A DNA stretch of 64,000 bases from Agreia sp. VKM Ac-1783 (GTDB lineage: Bacteria; Actinomycetota; Actinomycetes; Actinomycetales; Microbacteriaceae), in NCBI RefSeq assembly GCF_900177765.1, contig NZ_FXWI01000001.1, positions 248,001-312,000 on the forward strand, read 5' to 3'. This document shows, in pieces, positions 42,277-50,801 of this stretch (position 1 is its first letter; each line of letters starts with the position of its first letter). The notes beneath the pieces are model-generated. The model was not told where the DNA came from, searched no databases, and saw nothing but the letters and a program-made list of their open reading frames with translations. Position numbers and translations under genes: made by a program.

Positions 42277-43491
42277 ATGACTCACGCCTTCGACCGCATC
42301 ACCCGTGCCGAGCTGAGCATTCCCTCCAGTCGCAAGTGGAGTCTGCATCCCGGAACCATCGGGGCGTGGGTCGCCGAGATGGACTTCGGAACCGCGCCGC
42401 AGGTGACCAGGGCTCTGCACCAGGCCATCGACGACGGCAACCTCGGCTACCTCGCGCCCGCCACCTCGCACGAGATGGGCAAGGCAACGGCGGCGTGGCA
42501 CCGCGACGAGTACGGGTGGGACTTTCGCTGGCAGAACGTGCACGCCGTCTCCGACGTGATGGCCGCGCTCGAAGTCGCGATCACCAAGTTCTCTCCGGCG
42601 GGCACCGGCGTCATCATTCCGACCCCGGCATATATGCCCTTTCTGAGCTTCGTTCCCACCCTCGGCCGCGAGGTCTTCGAGGTTCCGGGCGTGACCGACG
42701 CACGCACCGGCCGCTGGCAGCACGACCTCGCCGCCATCGAGGCGGCGTTCCACGCGGGAGCCCGCACCCTCATCCTCTGCAACCCGCAGAACCCCACGGG
42801 AACGGTGCTCACACGCGAGGAACTCGAGGCGATCGCTGCCATCGTCGACCGTCACAACGGTCGGGTCTTCGCCGACGAGATCCACGCGCCGCTGCGTTAC
42901 GACGGTGTCGCGCACATCCCGTATGCGTCGCTGAACGAGACCACGGCGAGGCACACGATCACGTCGACCTCGGCATCCAAAGCGTGGAACCTGCCGGGCC
43001 TCAAGACCGCGCAACTCATCACCTCCAACGCCGCCGACGAAGAGCTCTACCAGACCTTCGGATTCGCGGTCATGCACGGGGCGGCGACCCCGGGCGTCAT
43101 CGCCGCGACCGTGGCCTACACCGAGGGTCGGGAGTGGCTCGGTGAGGTCGTCGACTACCTCGACGGCAATCGGCGACTGCTCGCAGAGCTGCTCGCCGAG
43201 CACCTTCCCGAGGTGCGCTACACGGTTCCGGATGCGACGTACATCGCCTGGCTCGATTGTTCCGATCTCGGGATCGACGGCTCGGTCGCCGACTTCTTTC
43301 GGGTGGAGGCCGGCGTCACCCTCACCGACGGCGCGCTCTGCGGTCGCGGCTATGAGGGCTACGCCCGCATCATCTTCGCCATGCCGAGGCCGATTCTCGA
43401 GCAAGCGGTCATCGAGATGGCCGCCGCCGTTCGCCGATGTCTTTCCCGCCCAGCACCCCACCTCTACGCGACAGAGAGCAGCATCTCGTGA
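42277..43491 (+). CDS. MalY/PatB-type PLP-dependent C-S lyase (cystathionine beta-lyase-like aminotransferase)
   Basis: 404-aa fold-type I PLP enzyme. WVAEMDFGTAPQVTRAL and NLGYLAP are the PatB-family start. LILCNPQNPTGTVLT is the aminotransferase motif, FADEIHAPLRYDG the cofactor Asp region, and SASKAWNLPGLKTAQ contains the Schiff-base Lys235. PatB enzymes release thiols or homocysteine plus pyruvate and ammonia from cystathionine and other cysteine S-conjugates. The next gene, a sulfhydrylase, overlaps by 4 bp and could use the released sulfide. Confidence 0.9.
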   Translation: MTHAFDRITRAELSIPSSRKWSLHPGTIGAWVAEMDFGTAPQVTRALHQAIDDGNLGYLAPATSHEMGKATAAWHRDEYGWDFRWQNVHAVSDVMAALEVAITKFSPAGTGVIIPTPAYMPFLSFVPTLGREVFEVPGVTDARTGRWQHDLAAIEAAFHAGARTLILCNPQNPTGTVLTREELEAIAAIVDRHNGRVFADEIHAPLRYDGVAHIPYASLNETTARHTITSTSASKAWNLPGLKTAQLITSNAADEELYQTFGFAVMHGAATPGVIAATVAYTEGREWLGEVVDYLDGNRRLLAELLAEHLPEVRYTVPDATYIAWLDCSDLGIDGSVADFFRVEAGVTLTDGALCGRGYEGYARIIFAMPRPILEQAVIEMAAAVRRCLSRPAPHLYATESSIS

Positions 43492-44822
43492 CCGACGCCA
43501 CCCATCCCTCGCCCGACGTCGCAGCACCGGAGTACGACTGGCAGGGCTACGGCTTCGACACCCGCCAGGTGCACGCCGGCGAGTACGACGATCTGAACGC
43601 GGGAGCCCGCGTCTCGCCCATCGCGATGACCGCCGGCTTCCGCTTCGACTCGTTCGACGATGCCCACAACCGGTTCGCGGGAGACGCCGACGGACTCATC
43701 TACTCCCGCCAGCGCAATCCGTCGGGCGCGGTGGCAGAGAAGCGCATCGCCTCGCTCGAAGGAGGCTCGGAGGCGATCGTCGTCTCGTCGGGCCAGGCAG
43801 CCATCACCTCGGCCCTGCTCGCGCTTGCGGAGAACGGCGAACGCATCGTCTCGACGGCGAGCATCTACAGCGGAACGCGCGTGCTCTTCGGGCGCAGCTT
43901 CGCCCGCTTCGGAGTCTCCGTCGACTACGTGTGGAACACGGCCGACGACGACGAGTGGGATCGGATCATCCAGCCCAACACGAAGGCGATCTTCACCGAG
44001 ACCATTCCGAACCCCAAGAACGACATCGTCGACATCGAGCAGGTCGCCCGGGTCGCAGCCCGGCACGGCATCCCGCTCGTGGTCGACAACACCATCGCGT
44101 CGCCCTACGTGATCCGCCCCATCGAGTACGGCGCCGCGGTCGTCGTGCACTCGTCGACGAAGTTCCTCTCGGGGCACGGAGCAGGTCTCTCCGGCGCAAT
44201 CGTCGACGGCGGCACGTTCGACTGGGCCGCATCCGAGCGGCGCTATCCGCTGCTGACAGAGCCTCAGGGCTCCGCGGCGAAATCTCTTCTCGAGCGCTAC
44301 GGCCGAACCGGCTATGCACGCCTCGCCCGTGAGGCTGTGGTCAACGATATCGGGCCGGCTCTGTCACCGTTCAACTCGTTTCTGCTGCACCAGGGCATCG
44401 AGACCCTATCGCTTCGCATGGAGCGTCACCTCGACAGCTCGGTGGCCATCGCGCGCTGGCTCGAGCGGCATCCGAAGGTCGAGAGCGTCGATTTCGCCGG
44501 ACTCGAATCGAACCCGGCGCACGAGCTGGCGCAACGACTGTACGGCGGTCGCACCGGATCCGTCTTCGCCGTGACCGTGCGCGGGGGAGCGGCCGGGGCT
44601 CGATCATTTCTCGACGGGCTGCGCGTCATCAGCCGCATGACCAACATCGGCGATGTCCGGTCGATGGCCCTGCACCCTGCGACCACCACGCACATCTCGT
44701 TCAGCGAAGAGTTGCGCGAGAAGCTCGGAATCGGCCAGGGGCTCATCAGGTTGTCGATCGGCATCGAAGATGTGAACGACCTCATCGCCGACCTCGATCA
44801 GGCGTTGGCCCGCGTCGCCTGA
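43488..44822 (+). CDS. O-acetylhomoserine sulfhydrylase-like PLP enzyme (Cys/Met metabolism family)
   Basis: 444-aa trans-sulfuration-family protein. GFDTRQVHAGEYDDLNAGARVSPIAMTAGFRFDSFDDA and GLIYSRQRNPSGAVAEKRIASLEGG are the O-acetylhomoserine sulfhydrylase N-terminal blocks. VVHSSTKFLSGHG contains the PLP Lys225, and ISRMTNIGDVRSMALHPATTTH the C-terminal substrate loop. The reaction is probably O-acetylhomoserine plus sulfide to homocysteine; related gamma-lyase activity cannot be excluded. GTG 43488 (VTDATHPSPD) overlaps the patB stop. Confidence 0.88.
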   Translation: MTDATHPSPDVAAPEYDWQGYGFDTRQVHAGEYDDLNAGARVSPIAMTAGFRFDSFDDAHNRFAGDADGLIYSRQRNPSGAVAEKRIASLEGGSEAIVVSSGQAAITSALLALAENGERIVSTASIYSGTRVLFGRSFARFGVSVDYVWNTADDDEWDRIIQPNTKAIFTETIPNPKNDIVDIEQVARVAARHGIPLVVDNTIASPYVIRPIEYGAAVVVHSSTKFLSGHGAGLSGAIVDGGTFDWAASERRYPLLTEPQGSAAKSLLERYGRTGYARLAREAVVNDIGPALSPFNSFLLHQGIETLSLRMERHLDSSVAIARWLERHPKVESVDFAGLESNPAHELAQRLYGGRTGSVFAVTVRGGAAGARSFLDGLRVISRMTNIGDVRSMALHPATTTHISFSEELREKLGIGQGLIRLSIGIEDVNDLIADLDQALARVA

Positions 44823-45575
44823 TCAGGTGTACATGAGCGAGCCCGGCGTGGTGAGCTTCTCGCCGGTCTCGAGGTAGGTCTTGAGGCCGGAGAGGATCAT
44901 CGGCCAGCCGCCGTAGAGCTCCTCGTTCGCGCCGTCGCGCAGCTCGTCATGGGTGACCACGAGGCGGCACGAGTCGCCGACCTGTTCGATCTCCCAGGTG
45001 ATGCGCGTGGTGCCCTCGGCCTCGACCTCGTCGCTCCAGCGGGCGTGCATCGACTGCACCAGCTTGCGCGGAGGGTCGACCACCAGATTCACGCCGTCTC
45101 CGAGCGGCGCGTTGGCCTTCGGGTTGGTCTGGGTGTAGCTCGACCCTTCGGTGAAGTCCGACTCGATGCGGTTGCCGAAGCTGTAGATGCTGCGGATCTG
45201 CGTATCCGTGATCGCCTGCCAGAGGCGCTCGGGAGTCGTGCGGATGTAGATCTCGAATACCTTCTCCATGGTTCTCTCCAGTTCTGTCTTGAGGTCGCTC
45301 AGCGCGGCGACCCAGGGTTCTGCGTATTTGCTCGTCCACCGGTCGTGTACGAGCCGGATGGGCACGGGATTGAGAAAGTGCAGCTTCTCGCGGCCTCGTC
45401 GTCGAGTCGTCACGAGTCGGGCATCCTCCAGGATCCCGAGGTGCTTCATCACGCCGAAGCGACTCATCTCGAATCGTGTCTCGAGCGCACCCAGCGACTG
45501 GCCGTCCTCGAGAAAGAGCGCGTCGAGGATCGCTCTCCGCGTGGGGTCGGCCAGTGCCCGGAATACCTCGTCCAT
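44823..45575 (-). CDS. ArsR-type HTH regulator fused to an AHSA1/SRPBCC domain
   Basis: 250 aa. Residues 1-85 are an ArsR-family winged helix: MDEVFRALADPTRRAILDAL, LGALETRFEMSRFGVMKHLGILEDARLVTTRRRGREKLHFLN. Residues ~102-240 are an AHSA1-type START-like domain: VFEIYIRTTPERLWQAITD, YSFGNRIESDFTEGSSYTQTN, RITWEIEQVGDSCRLVVTHDEL, GGWPMILSGLKTYLETGE. These two are more often adjacent separate genes. Here an internal Met (MEKVFEIYIRTTPE) marks the old joint. A ligand in the cavity may directly control DNA binding. The stop is immediately adjacent to that of the sulfhydrylase gene. Confidence 0.88.
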   Translation of the reverse strand: MDEVFRALADPTRRAILDALFLEDGQSLGALETRFEMSRFGVMKHLGILEDARLVTTRRRGREKLHFLNPVPIRLVHDRWTSKYAEPWVAALSDLKTELERTMEKVFEIYIRTTPERLWQAITDTQIRSIYSFGNRIESDFTEGSSYTQTNPKANAPLGDGVNLVVDPPRKLVQSMHARWSDEVEAEGTTRITWEIEQVGDSCRLVVTHDELRDGANEELYGGWPMILSGLKTYLETGEKLTTPGSLMYT

Positions 45576-45639
45576 AGACAGAAATTAGGTGACCATATGG
45601 TCACTTGTCAAGGGGTCGAGAGCTCCCGGTCATTCGTCG

Positions 45640-48195
45640 TCAGCGCGTATGACGACGCGCGCTGAGGGCGGCGATCGCATCGGCCCTGTTCGACACGCCC
45701 AGCTTGCGATAGAGAGACCGCAGCTGTGACTTGACCGTATTTGGCGACACCACCAGCGCCGCGGCGATGTCTGAAGCCGATGAGAAGCGCATCAGCTGCT
45801 CAGCGACGGCCTCCTCTCGCGACGTCAACGGGATGCGCGTCGGCGCGAGGGGAATGAGCGACGGCGCGTCACCGAGCGAGGGTTCGATCGAGCTCATCTC
45901 CGTCAGCATGGAACGCTGATGCTCCGCGGGAAGGAGGGCGAACGCGAGAGCCTGGCGGCTGTGTCGAAGAAAGCGCGCAGCTCGGAGCGTGGCCGCGGAT
46001 CCTTCTTCACGGCCCGCGGCGACGAGCGCTGCCGCGCGCAGAACGAGCATCTCGGCTTCGACGCGAGGAGTCTGGTCGTTCCCCGGCGGATTCCGCTCGA
46101 GCAGTTCGAGGGTCTCGTCGGGATTGCCGCGCGCCAGCGAGATCCGGGCCTGCGCGACCGTGTCGCGTCGACCCCGCTTGCCCTGCACGACCAATGCCTG
46201 CTCGGCGGCATCCGCGTCGCCGGCCGCCAGGTAGAGGAGCGATCGAGTCGCCCTGAGCCTGGCGGCGGTGAAGGGCCCGAGAGCCGATCGGTTCAGATGC
46301 GTGTCGACCTCACGCTCGAAGTCGAGCAGTGCTCGATCGACGTCGCCTCTGAAGAGGGCGATGAGCGCGTCGAGGTGCGCGAGAATCGGCCAGTGCTCGA
46401 TGGTGGGCCTGTGCTTGTCAAGCGCACGCACGTGCAGATCGGCCGTGTCGGCGTCGAACCGCTCGAGGGCGATGAAGGCGTTGGCGATGCGATAGAAGCT
46501 TCCCGCGTATCCGCTGATCCAGCCGTCGGGCCACGATCGAGTGGCGGCGTACGCCGAGCGTTCTGCGGCGGTCACGAGGTCACCCGTGACGGCAGCGGCT
46601 CCCGCCTCGAGTGCCAAGCCCTCGAGGCCGGCCGGCAGATTCTCGGCCTCGCCGATGGACGCACTCCGACGGAAGCAGTCCATCGCCTTGTCCATGTGGC
46701 CGTTGTAGAAGAAGCTCGTGCCGATGTGGGTGAAGAGCACGGGCACGAGCCGACCCAGCAGAGCTCTGTGTTCGAGACTCATGACGGTGAGCGTCTCGTA
46801 AGCCACGTCTGCGGCCGCGAGTGACGCTTCGAACGAACCGAGAACTCTGAGTGAGGCACTCTCGATGGTGCGGAAGAGTGCCTGGTCGGGCGGATCGGCG
46901 CGAGCACCCTGAATGCGCGACGAGGCGATCGCGAGGCCGAAGAGCTCGATCGCGCGCAGCCGATGCTGTTTGCGGGCATTGAAGATGAGCGCCAACAGCA
47001 TCGCGAGCAGTGGATGCTGTCGGAGCGCCAGCATCGGCGTCTTCGAGAACAGATCGATGACCTGCGAGGGATGATTGCGCAGCAGGAGAAAGGCCGAGTC
47101 GCGCACGATCGTCGACGCGAGCGAGAGGTCGCGGGCCTGCATGGCGAATTCGATGGCCTCGTAGGGGCGACCGTGGCGGTGCGACCACTGCGCCACCTGG
47201 CGGCGCAGCCCCTTGAGCGAGCCGGGGTCTGCTCGAGTCAACTCCGCGAGGAAGGACTCGCGGAGCAGGGGCGTCAGCATGAACACCCTGTCGCGAGTGT
47301 CTCCGTGCCACAGCCCCAACCCATCCTGCTCGGCACGCGTCAGAAGGTGTCCCGCGTCGGCCGATCCCGACAACTCCCGCGCCAGCGATTCGGTGAGAAC
47401 ATCGGCGACCGAGATCGCGAGCAAGAAAGAACGGTAGTCGTCGTCGCCCGTCGCGGACTCTGGCGAACCGGCGTTGGCCCACAGGTAGCTCTCGTAGGTG
47501 TCGACCGCGCGGGCGACTCGGGCTGAGGCATCGGATGCGCCGGGTGCCGACGCCGCCACGGCCCGCGTCAGCAGAGGCGAGCCTCCCCAGCGCAGGACCT
47601 CGTCGACGAGCTGCTCCGGCTCGTCAGGGCCGAGAGCGGCGCGCGCCTCCTCGCGGGAGAACATGAGCTCGCGCCATCCGATCACGGCCCGCTCCGCGGC
47701 GAGCACCGGGTCGGACGCATCGACGACGGCCCTTCGCCGAGCCGAGAGCACGAGGCGCAGACGGGGCACGCGGGCGAGCACCGCGAGAAGAGACGTGAGT
47801 GCCTCGGCGTTGAGGAGATCGGCACGGTCGACCACCAGAACGATGTCCTGTCCGAGCGACTGCAATCCGCGCCTGAGCAGGGACCACTCGTCTGTGCCAC
47901 CGACCATGGCTGCGTCGGCGAGTCGCAGAGGGTTGCCCTCGGCGAGCATGCCGACGGCCGACAGCTCTGCCGCGATCAGCGAGACCGCGGCCGGCCCCGA
48001 GGTGTCGTTCGTCTCCATCTGCACCCAGACGCCGCACTGTGACGTCTGCGCTGCCCACTCGGCGAGAAGCGAGGTCTTGCCGGCGCCCGCCGGACCGTGC
48101 ACGATCAGGAGAGGCACTGCTGATTCGATGATCGAGACGAGGCCGGGTCTCTGCACCAGGTTCGGCGGAAGCCGCGGAGCGCCCCACACCGTCAT
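45640..48195 (-). CDS. MalT-type large LuxR-family regulator (STAND ATPase)
   Basis: 851-aa regulator. The N-terminal NTPase has Walker A HGPAGAGKTS (33-42) and a Walker-B-like ILVVDRADLL segment (DIVLVVDRADLLNAEAL). A long alpha-helical TPR-like region (~300-770) is followed by a C-terminal LuxR helix-turn-helix, LTSREEAVAEQLMRFSSASDIAAALVVSPNTVKSQLRSLYRKLGV. The architecture is that of MalT-like signal-transduction ATPases, where an inducer is sensed by the helical region. ATG 48195 overlaps the upstream membrane-protein stop by 4 bp, implying a functional pair. The signal is unknown. Confidence 0.9.
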   Translation of the reverse strand: MTVWGAPRLPPNLVQRPGLVSIIESAVPLLIVHGPAGAGKTSLLAEWAAQTSQCGVWVQMETNDTSGPAAVSLIAAELSAVGMLAEGNPLRLADAAMVGGTDEWSLLRRGLQSLGQDIVLVVDRADLLNAEALTSLLAVLARVPRLRLVLSARRRAVVDASDPVLAAERAVIGWRELMFSREEARAALGPDEPEQLVDEVLRWGGSPLLTRAVAASAPGASDASARVARAVDTYESYLWANAGSPESATGDDDYRSFLLAISVADVLTESLARELSGSADAGHLLTRAEQDGLGLWHGDTRDRVFMLTPLLRESFLAELTRADPGSLKGLRRQVAQWSHRHGRPYEAIEFAMQARDLSLASTIVRDSAFLLLRNHPSQVIDLFSKTPMLALRQHPLLAMLLALIFNARKQHRLRAIELFGLAIASSRIQGARADPPDQALFRTIESASLRVLGSFEASLAAADVAYETLTVMSLEHRALLGRLVPVLFTHIGTSFFYNGHMDKAMDCFRRSASIGEAENLPAGLEGLALEAGAAAVTGDLVTAAERSAYAATRSWPDGWISGYAGSFYRIANAFIALERFDADTADLHVRALDKHRPTIEHWPILAHLDALIALFRGDVDRALLDFEREVDTHLNRSALGPFTAARLRATRSLLYLAAGDADAAEQALVVQGKRGRRDTVAQARISLARGNPDETLELLERNPPGNDQTPRVEAEMLVLRAAALVAAGREEGSAATLRAARFLRHSRQALAFALLPAEHQRSMLTEMSSIEPSLGDAPSLIPLAPTRIPLTSREEAVAEQLMRFSSASDIAAALVVSPNTVKSQLRSLYRKLGVSNRADAIAALSARRHTR

Positions 48196-48776
48196 GTGTC
48201 TGTCCGCCCGCGGTATCGCCGCCGAACGCCGGATGTCGCGAGAGCCTTTTCGACGCGCACCGCGACGGCCGCGAGAAGCAGCACCGACAGCATCCGACCG
48301 GCGAAGGTGAAGACGACGACCCAGGGAGACATCGCGGCGGGGTCGATGACCGCCAGAGAGATGGCGAAGAGAACGAGTGCGAGGCCTGCAGAGGCCAGGT
48401 ACCAGACCGTCTCGCGCGGTCGAGAGTAGAACCTGCTCGCGAGAAGAACGAGTTCTGCCGTCAGCGCGGGAAGGCCGAGGGCGACGACGATCAGGAAGCC
48501 GAGGGCGGTGAAGGGCAACGCGAGCAGGCTCGCGACGAGAGCCGTGAGCAGCAGAGAACCGGGTGCGCGGATCCAGCGCGCGGCCACCAGCGGTCCGAGT
48601 GACGAGACCGAGCCGACGAGTGAATAGACGACGGGAGAGAGGAGCGCGATCGAATGGGTCAGCGGGGCCAGCGCCACGATGAGCACGGCCGTTATCGCGC
48701 CAAAAGCCGCGCACTGCAGCAGCATCGACGTGCTCCACGCCGACACGGTTCTCGGTGCGCCCCCGGTTCTCGTCAC
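48192..48776 (-). CDS. Polytopic membrane protein, possibly ECF-transporter S-component-like
   Basis: 194 aa, about six hydrophobic helices. SPVVYSLVGSVSSLGPLVAARWIRAPGSLLLTALVASLLALPFTALGFL resembles the YkoE/MptD S-component pattern (two short helices, Arg-x-Pro-Gly, then a helix), so a vitamin-precursor-binding role is possible. The match is by eye only, and no ECF ATPase or T component is nearby. It is translationally coupled to the MalT-like regulator downstream, so it may act as its membrane sensor. Confidence 0.6.
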   Translation of the reverse strand: MTRTGGAPRTVSAWSTSMLLQCAAFGAITAVLIVALAPLTHSIALLSPVVYSLVGSVSSLGPLVAARWIRAPGSLLLTALVASLLALPFTALGFLIVVALGLPALTAELVLLASRFYSRPRETVWYLASAGLALVLFAISLAVIDPAAMSPWVVVFTFAGRMLSVLLLAAVAVRVEKALATSGVRRRYRGRTDT

Positions 48777-48937
48777 GTCAGGAGAGCGGGGTCGATCGGT
48801 ACGAATCCGAAAAGTCCCATATCGTCATGATGCCTTATTAAACACCCGTTGCTACACCGCGTGCCGCGATGCAGCGACCCCGTGCGCCGTCGCGACCAGC
48901 CGGTATCCTTTCGAGACAGCGTGAGACAGGAGTTCGT
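48777..48937. promoter_or_regulatory. Divergent promoter region, nothing specific recognised
   Basis: 161 bp between two divergent membrane-protein genes. TTATTAAACACCCGTTGCTA at about 48836-48855 is the most A+T-rich patch and a likely -10 region. ACAGGAG at 48926-48932 is the ribosome binding site of the rightward gene. No palindrome stands out. Confidence 0.35.
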
Positions 48938-49609
48938 GTGACCCAGCTGAGTCAGCCACCCGCCTTCTCGTACCCGAATCAGCGCATCGTCAGACCTCCG
49001 CTGTCGAAGAACGAGCGCAAACGAGCTTTCCTGGCGGGAGCTATCTCGAACACGGTGCTGTCCGCCGGCCTCGGCATCGTCTCCTCAGCCGCGTTCGTCA
49101 TCGCGTTCGGCGTCATCTGGCAACTCGTGCTCTTCTTCGTCAAGGCGTCCACGACGGCGGAATCGAGTTTCGAGAGTAGAGGGCCGGTCGAGTCGTTCCT
49201 CGATTGGCTCGGCTACGATCCCGCCGACGCGTGGATCTTCTGGGTCGTCATCGTGGTCGTTCTGATCGCCGGAGCCTTCGTCACCTGGGCGGGCATCTGG
49301 GTCGGCAAGGCCATCTTTGCGGAGTCTGGTGCGGCCAGGCCGTGGGGCGTCACATGGAGCGCGACGGGCATCCTGCTCGGACTCGGGCTCATCATGTCGA
49401 CGGTCGTCTCGCCGCTTGCAGGGCCGCTCTTCTCGATCATGTTCGGCGCCGCCGCCGCGAGCGGCATGCCGACCGACGACGGCACGGCCAGCATGGGCGT
49501 GATCCTTGCCGTCTCGATCATCGGAGCGATCCTCTCGCTCGCGTTCTACGCCGTGGCCGGTTCTCTCCTGTGGTGGTGGATGGCGCACGCCATGCGCAGG
49601 TCCGCGTGA
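48938..49609 (+). CDS. Membrane protein of unknown function, four to five TM
   Basis: 223 aa, not recognised. A polar N-terminal ~35 residues (VTQLSQPPAFSYPNQRIVRPPLSKNERKR) precede TM helices at about 36-65, 100-125, 140-165 and 190-220. Short loops and a C-terminal WWWMAHAMRRSA give a positive cytoplasmic end. GTG 48938 has AGGAG 6 nt upstream; the frame continues 69 bp further without a better start. The stop overlaps the GTG of the LacI regulator, so it is co-translated with it, but no link to pentose metabolism is evident. Confidence 0.65.
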   Translation: MTQLSQPPAFSYPNQRIVRPPLSKNERKRAFLAGAISNTVLSAGLGIVSSAAFVIAFGVIWQLVLFFVKASTTAESSFESRGPVESFLDWLGYDPADAWIFWVVIVVVLIAGAFVTWAGIWVGKAIFAESGAARPWGVTWSATGILLGLGLIMSTVVSPLAGPLFSIMFGAAAASGMPTDDGTASMGVILAVSIIGAILSLAFYAVAGSLLWWWMAHAMRRSA

Positions 49610-50625
49610 CCCAGCCGCCGGCATCCGGGCGCGCCCCGAGCATTCGCGATGTCGCCCGCCTCGCGGGGGTGTCGCATCAGACCGTCTCGCGCGTGCTCAA
49701 CGCGCACCCCAGCATCCGGCCGGAGACGCGCGAACGCGTGCTCGCCGTGATGGGCGAACTCAACTATCGCCCCAACCGGGCGGCGCGGGCGCTCGTCACC
49801 GCGCGGTCTGCGACCCTCGGAGTGCTCTCGGCGTCGAGTGCCCAGTACGGACCGGCATCGAGCATCCGAGCCATCGAGCGCGCGGCCCGGGCCGAGGGGT
49901 ACTTCGTGAACACCGTCAACGTCGACGGCTCTGACGTCGACGAGATCGAGGCGGCCCTCACCCATCTGCTGGATCTTGGAATCGAGGGACTGGTCGTGAT
50001 CGCGCCGCAGGTGCGGGTCTTCGACGCCCTGGTGGCACGCGGTCTCGACCTGCCGTTCGTGACCATGCAGTCGACGGGTCGGCAAGGAGACCACGCGCTC
50101 TCAGTCGACCAGATCACGGGGGCCAGGCGTGCGACGAGGCACCTCATCGAGCTCGGGCACACGCGCATCCAGCATCTGGCCGGCCCGCTCGACTGGATCG
50201 AGGCCGAAGCGCGCATCGTCGGATTCCACGCGGAACTCGAAGCCGCGGGCCTGCCGAGAGTCGAGCCGTTGGTGGGCGACTGGACACCGGAGTCCGGCTA
50301 CCTCGCCGGTCAGAGGATCGCGCGTGAGGGCGAGCTGACCGCGGTGTTCTCTGCCAACGACCAGATGGCACTCGGGCTGCTGCACGCGCTGCGCGACGCG
50401 GGGCTCGATGTGCCGGGCGACGTCAGCGTCGTCGGGTTCGACGACATTCCGGAGGCCGCTCACTTCTGGCCGCCTCTCACCACCGTTCGACAGGACTTCG
50501 ACGAGTTCGGGCGGCGCTGCATCGCCCTGCTGCTTGCCGCGATCCGCGGCACTCCTGTCGAGGAGCGGGCGCTGGTGCCCGACCTGATCGTGCGCTCGTC
50601 GACGGCTGCGCCCGGCGCGCGCTGA
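49606..50625 (+). CDS. LacI-family transcriptional regulator, probable pentose (arabinose) repressor
   Basis: 339-aa repressor. Helix-turn-helix IRDVARLAGVSHQTVSRVLN (12-31) and hinge LNYRPNRAARALV are followed by a periplasmic-binding-protein-like effector domain ending GDVSVVGFDDIPEAAHFWPPLTTVRQDF. It lies directly upstream of araB-araD-araA on the same strand. An 18-bp inverted repeat sits at the araB promoter, as expected for its operator, and again upstream of the sugar importer. L-arabinose or a related pentose is the likely inducer. GTG 49606 overlaps the preceding stop. Confidence 0.88.
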   Translation: MTQPPASGRAPSIRDVARLAGVSHQTVSRVLNAHPSIRPETRERVLAVMGELNYRPNRAARALVTARSATLGVLSASSAQYGPASSIRAIERAARAEGYFVNTVNVDGSDVDEIEAALTHLLDLGIEGLVVIAPQVRVFDALVARGLDLPFVTMQSTGRQGDHALSVDQITGARRATRHLIELGHTRIQHLAGPLDWIEAEARIVGFHAELEAAGLPRVEPLVGDWTPESGYLAGQRIAREGELTAVFSANDQMALGLLHALRDAGLDVPGDVSVVGFDDIPEAAHFWPPLTTVRQDFDEFGRRCIALLLAAIRGTPVEERALVPDLIVRSSTAAPGAR

Positions 50626-50700
50626 GCATTCGCGCCAGTTCGGCGCATCCGCCACCGGTCGGCCAGGCGCGGATGCACCGGATCGGCGCGGATGCCGTGC

Positions 50701-50758
50701 TTGACATCTCACGGCGGCGCTCGGGTAACATGAACACGGCAATGTGAACGGTCACATT
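50701..50758 (+). promoter_or_regulatory. araB promoter with LacI-type operator
   Basis: TTGACA at 50701-50706 and TAACAT at 50726-50731 form a recognisable -35/-10 pair with a long 19-bp spacer. AATGTGA-ACGG-TCACATT at 50741-50758 is an inverted repeat with 7-bp arms, placed over the expected transcription start, where a repressor would block initiation. Its 15-bp core recurs at 57671-57685. Confidence 0.7.
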
Positions 50759-50801
50759 AACCAGATCCGCCGCGTGAGAACGAACGAAGGAGTTCCCCCC
50801 G

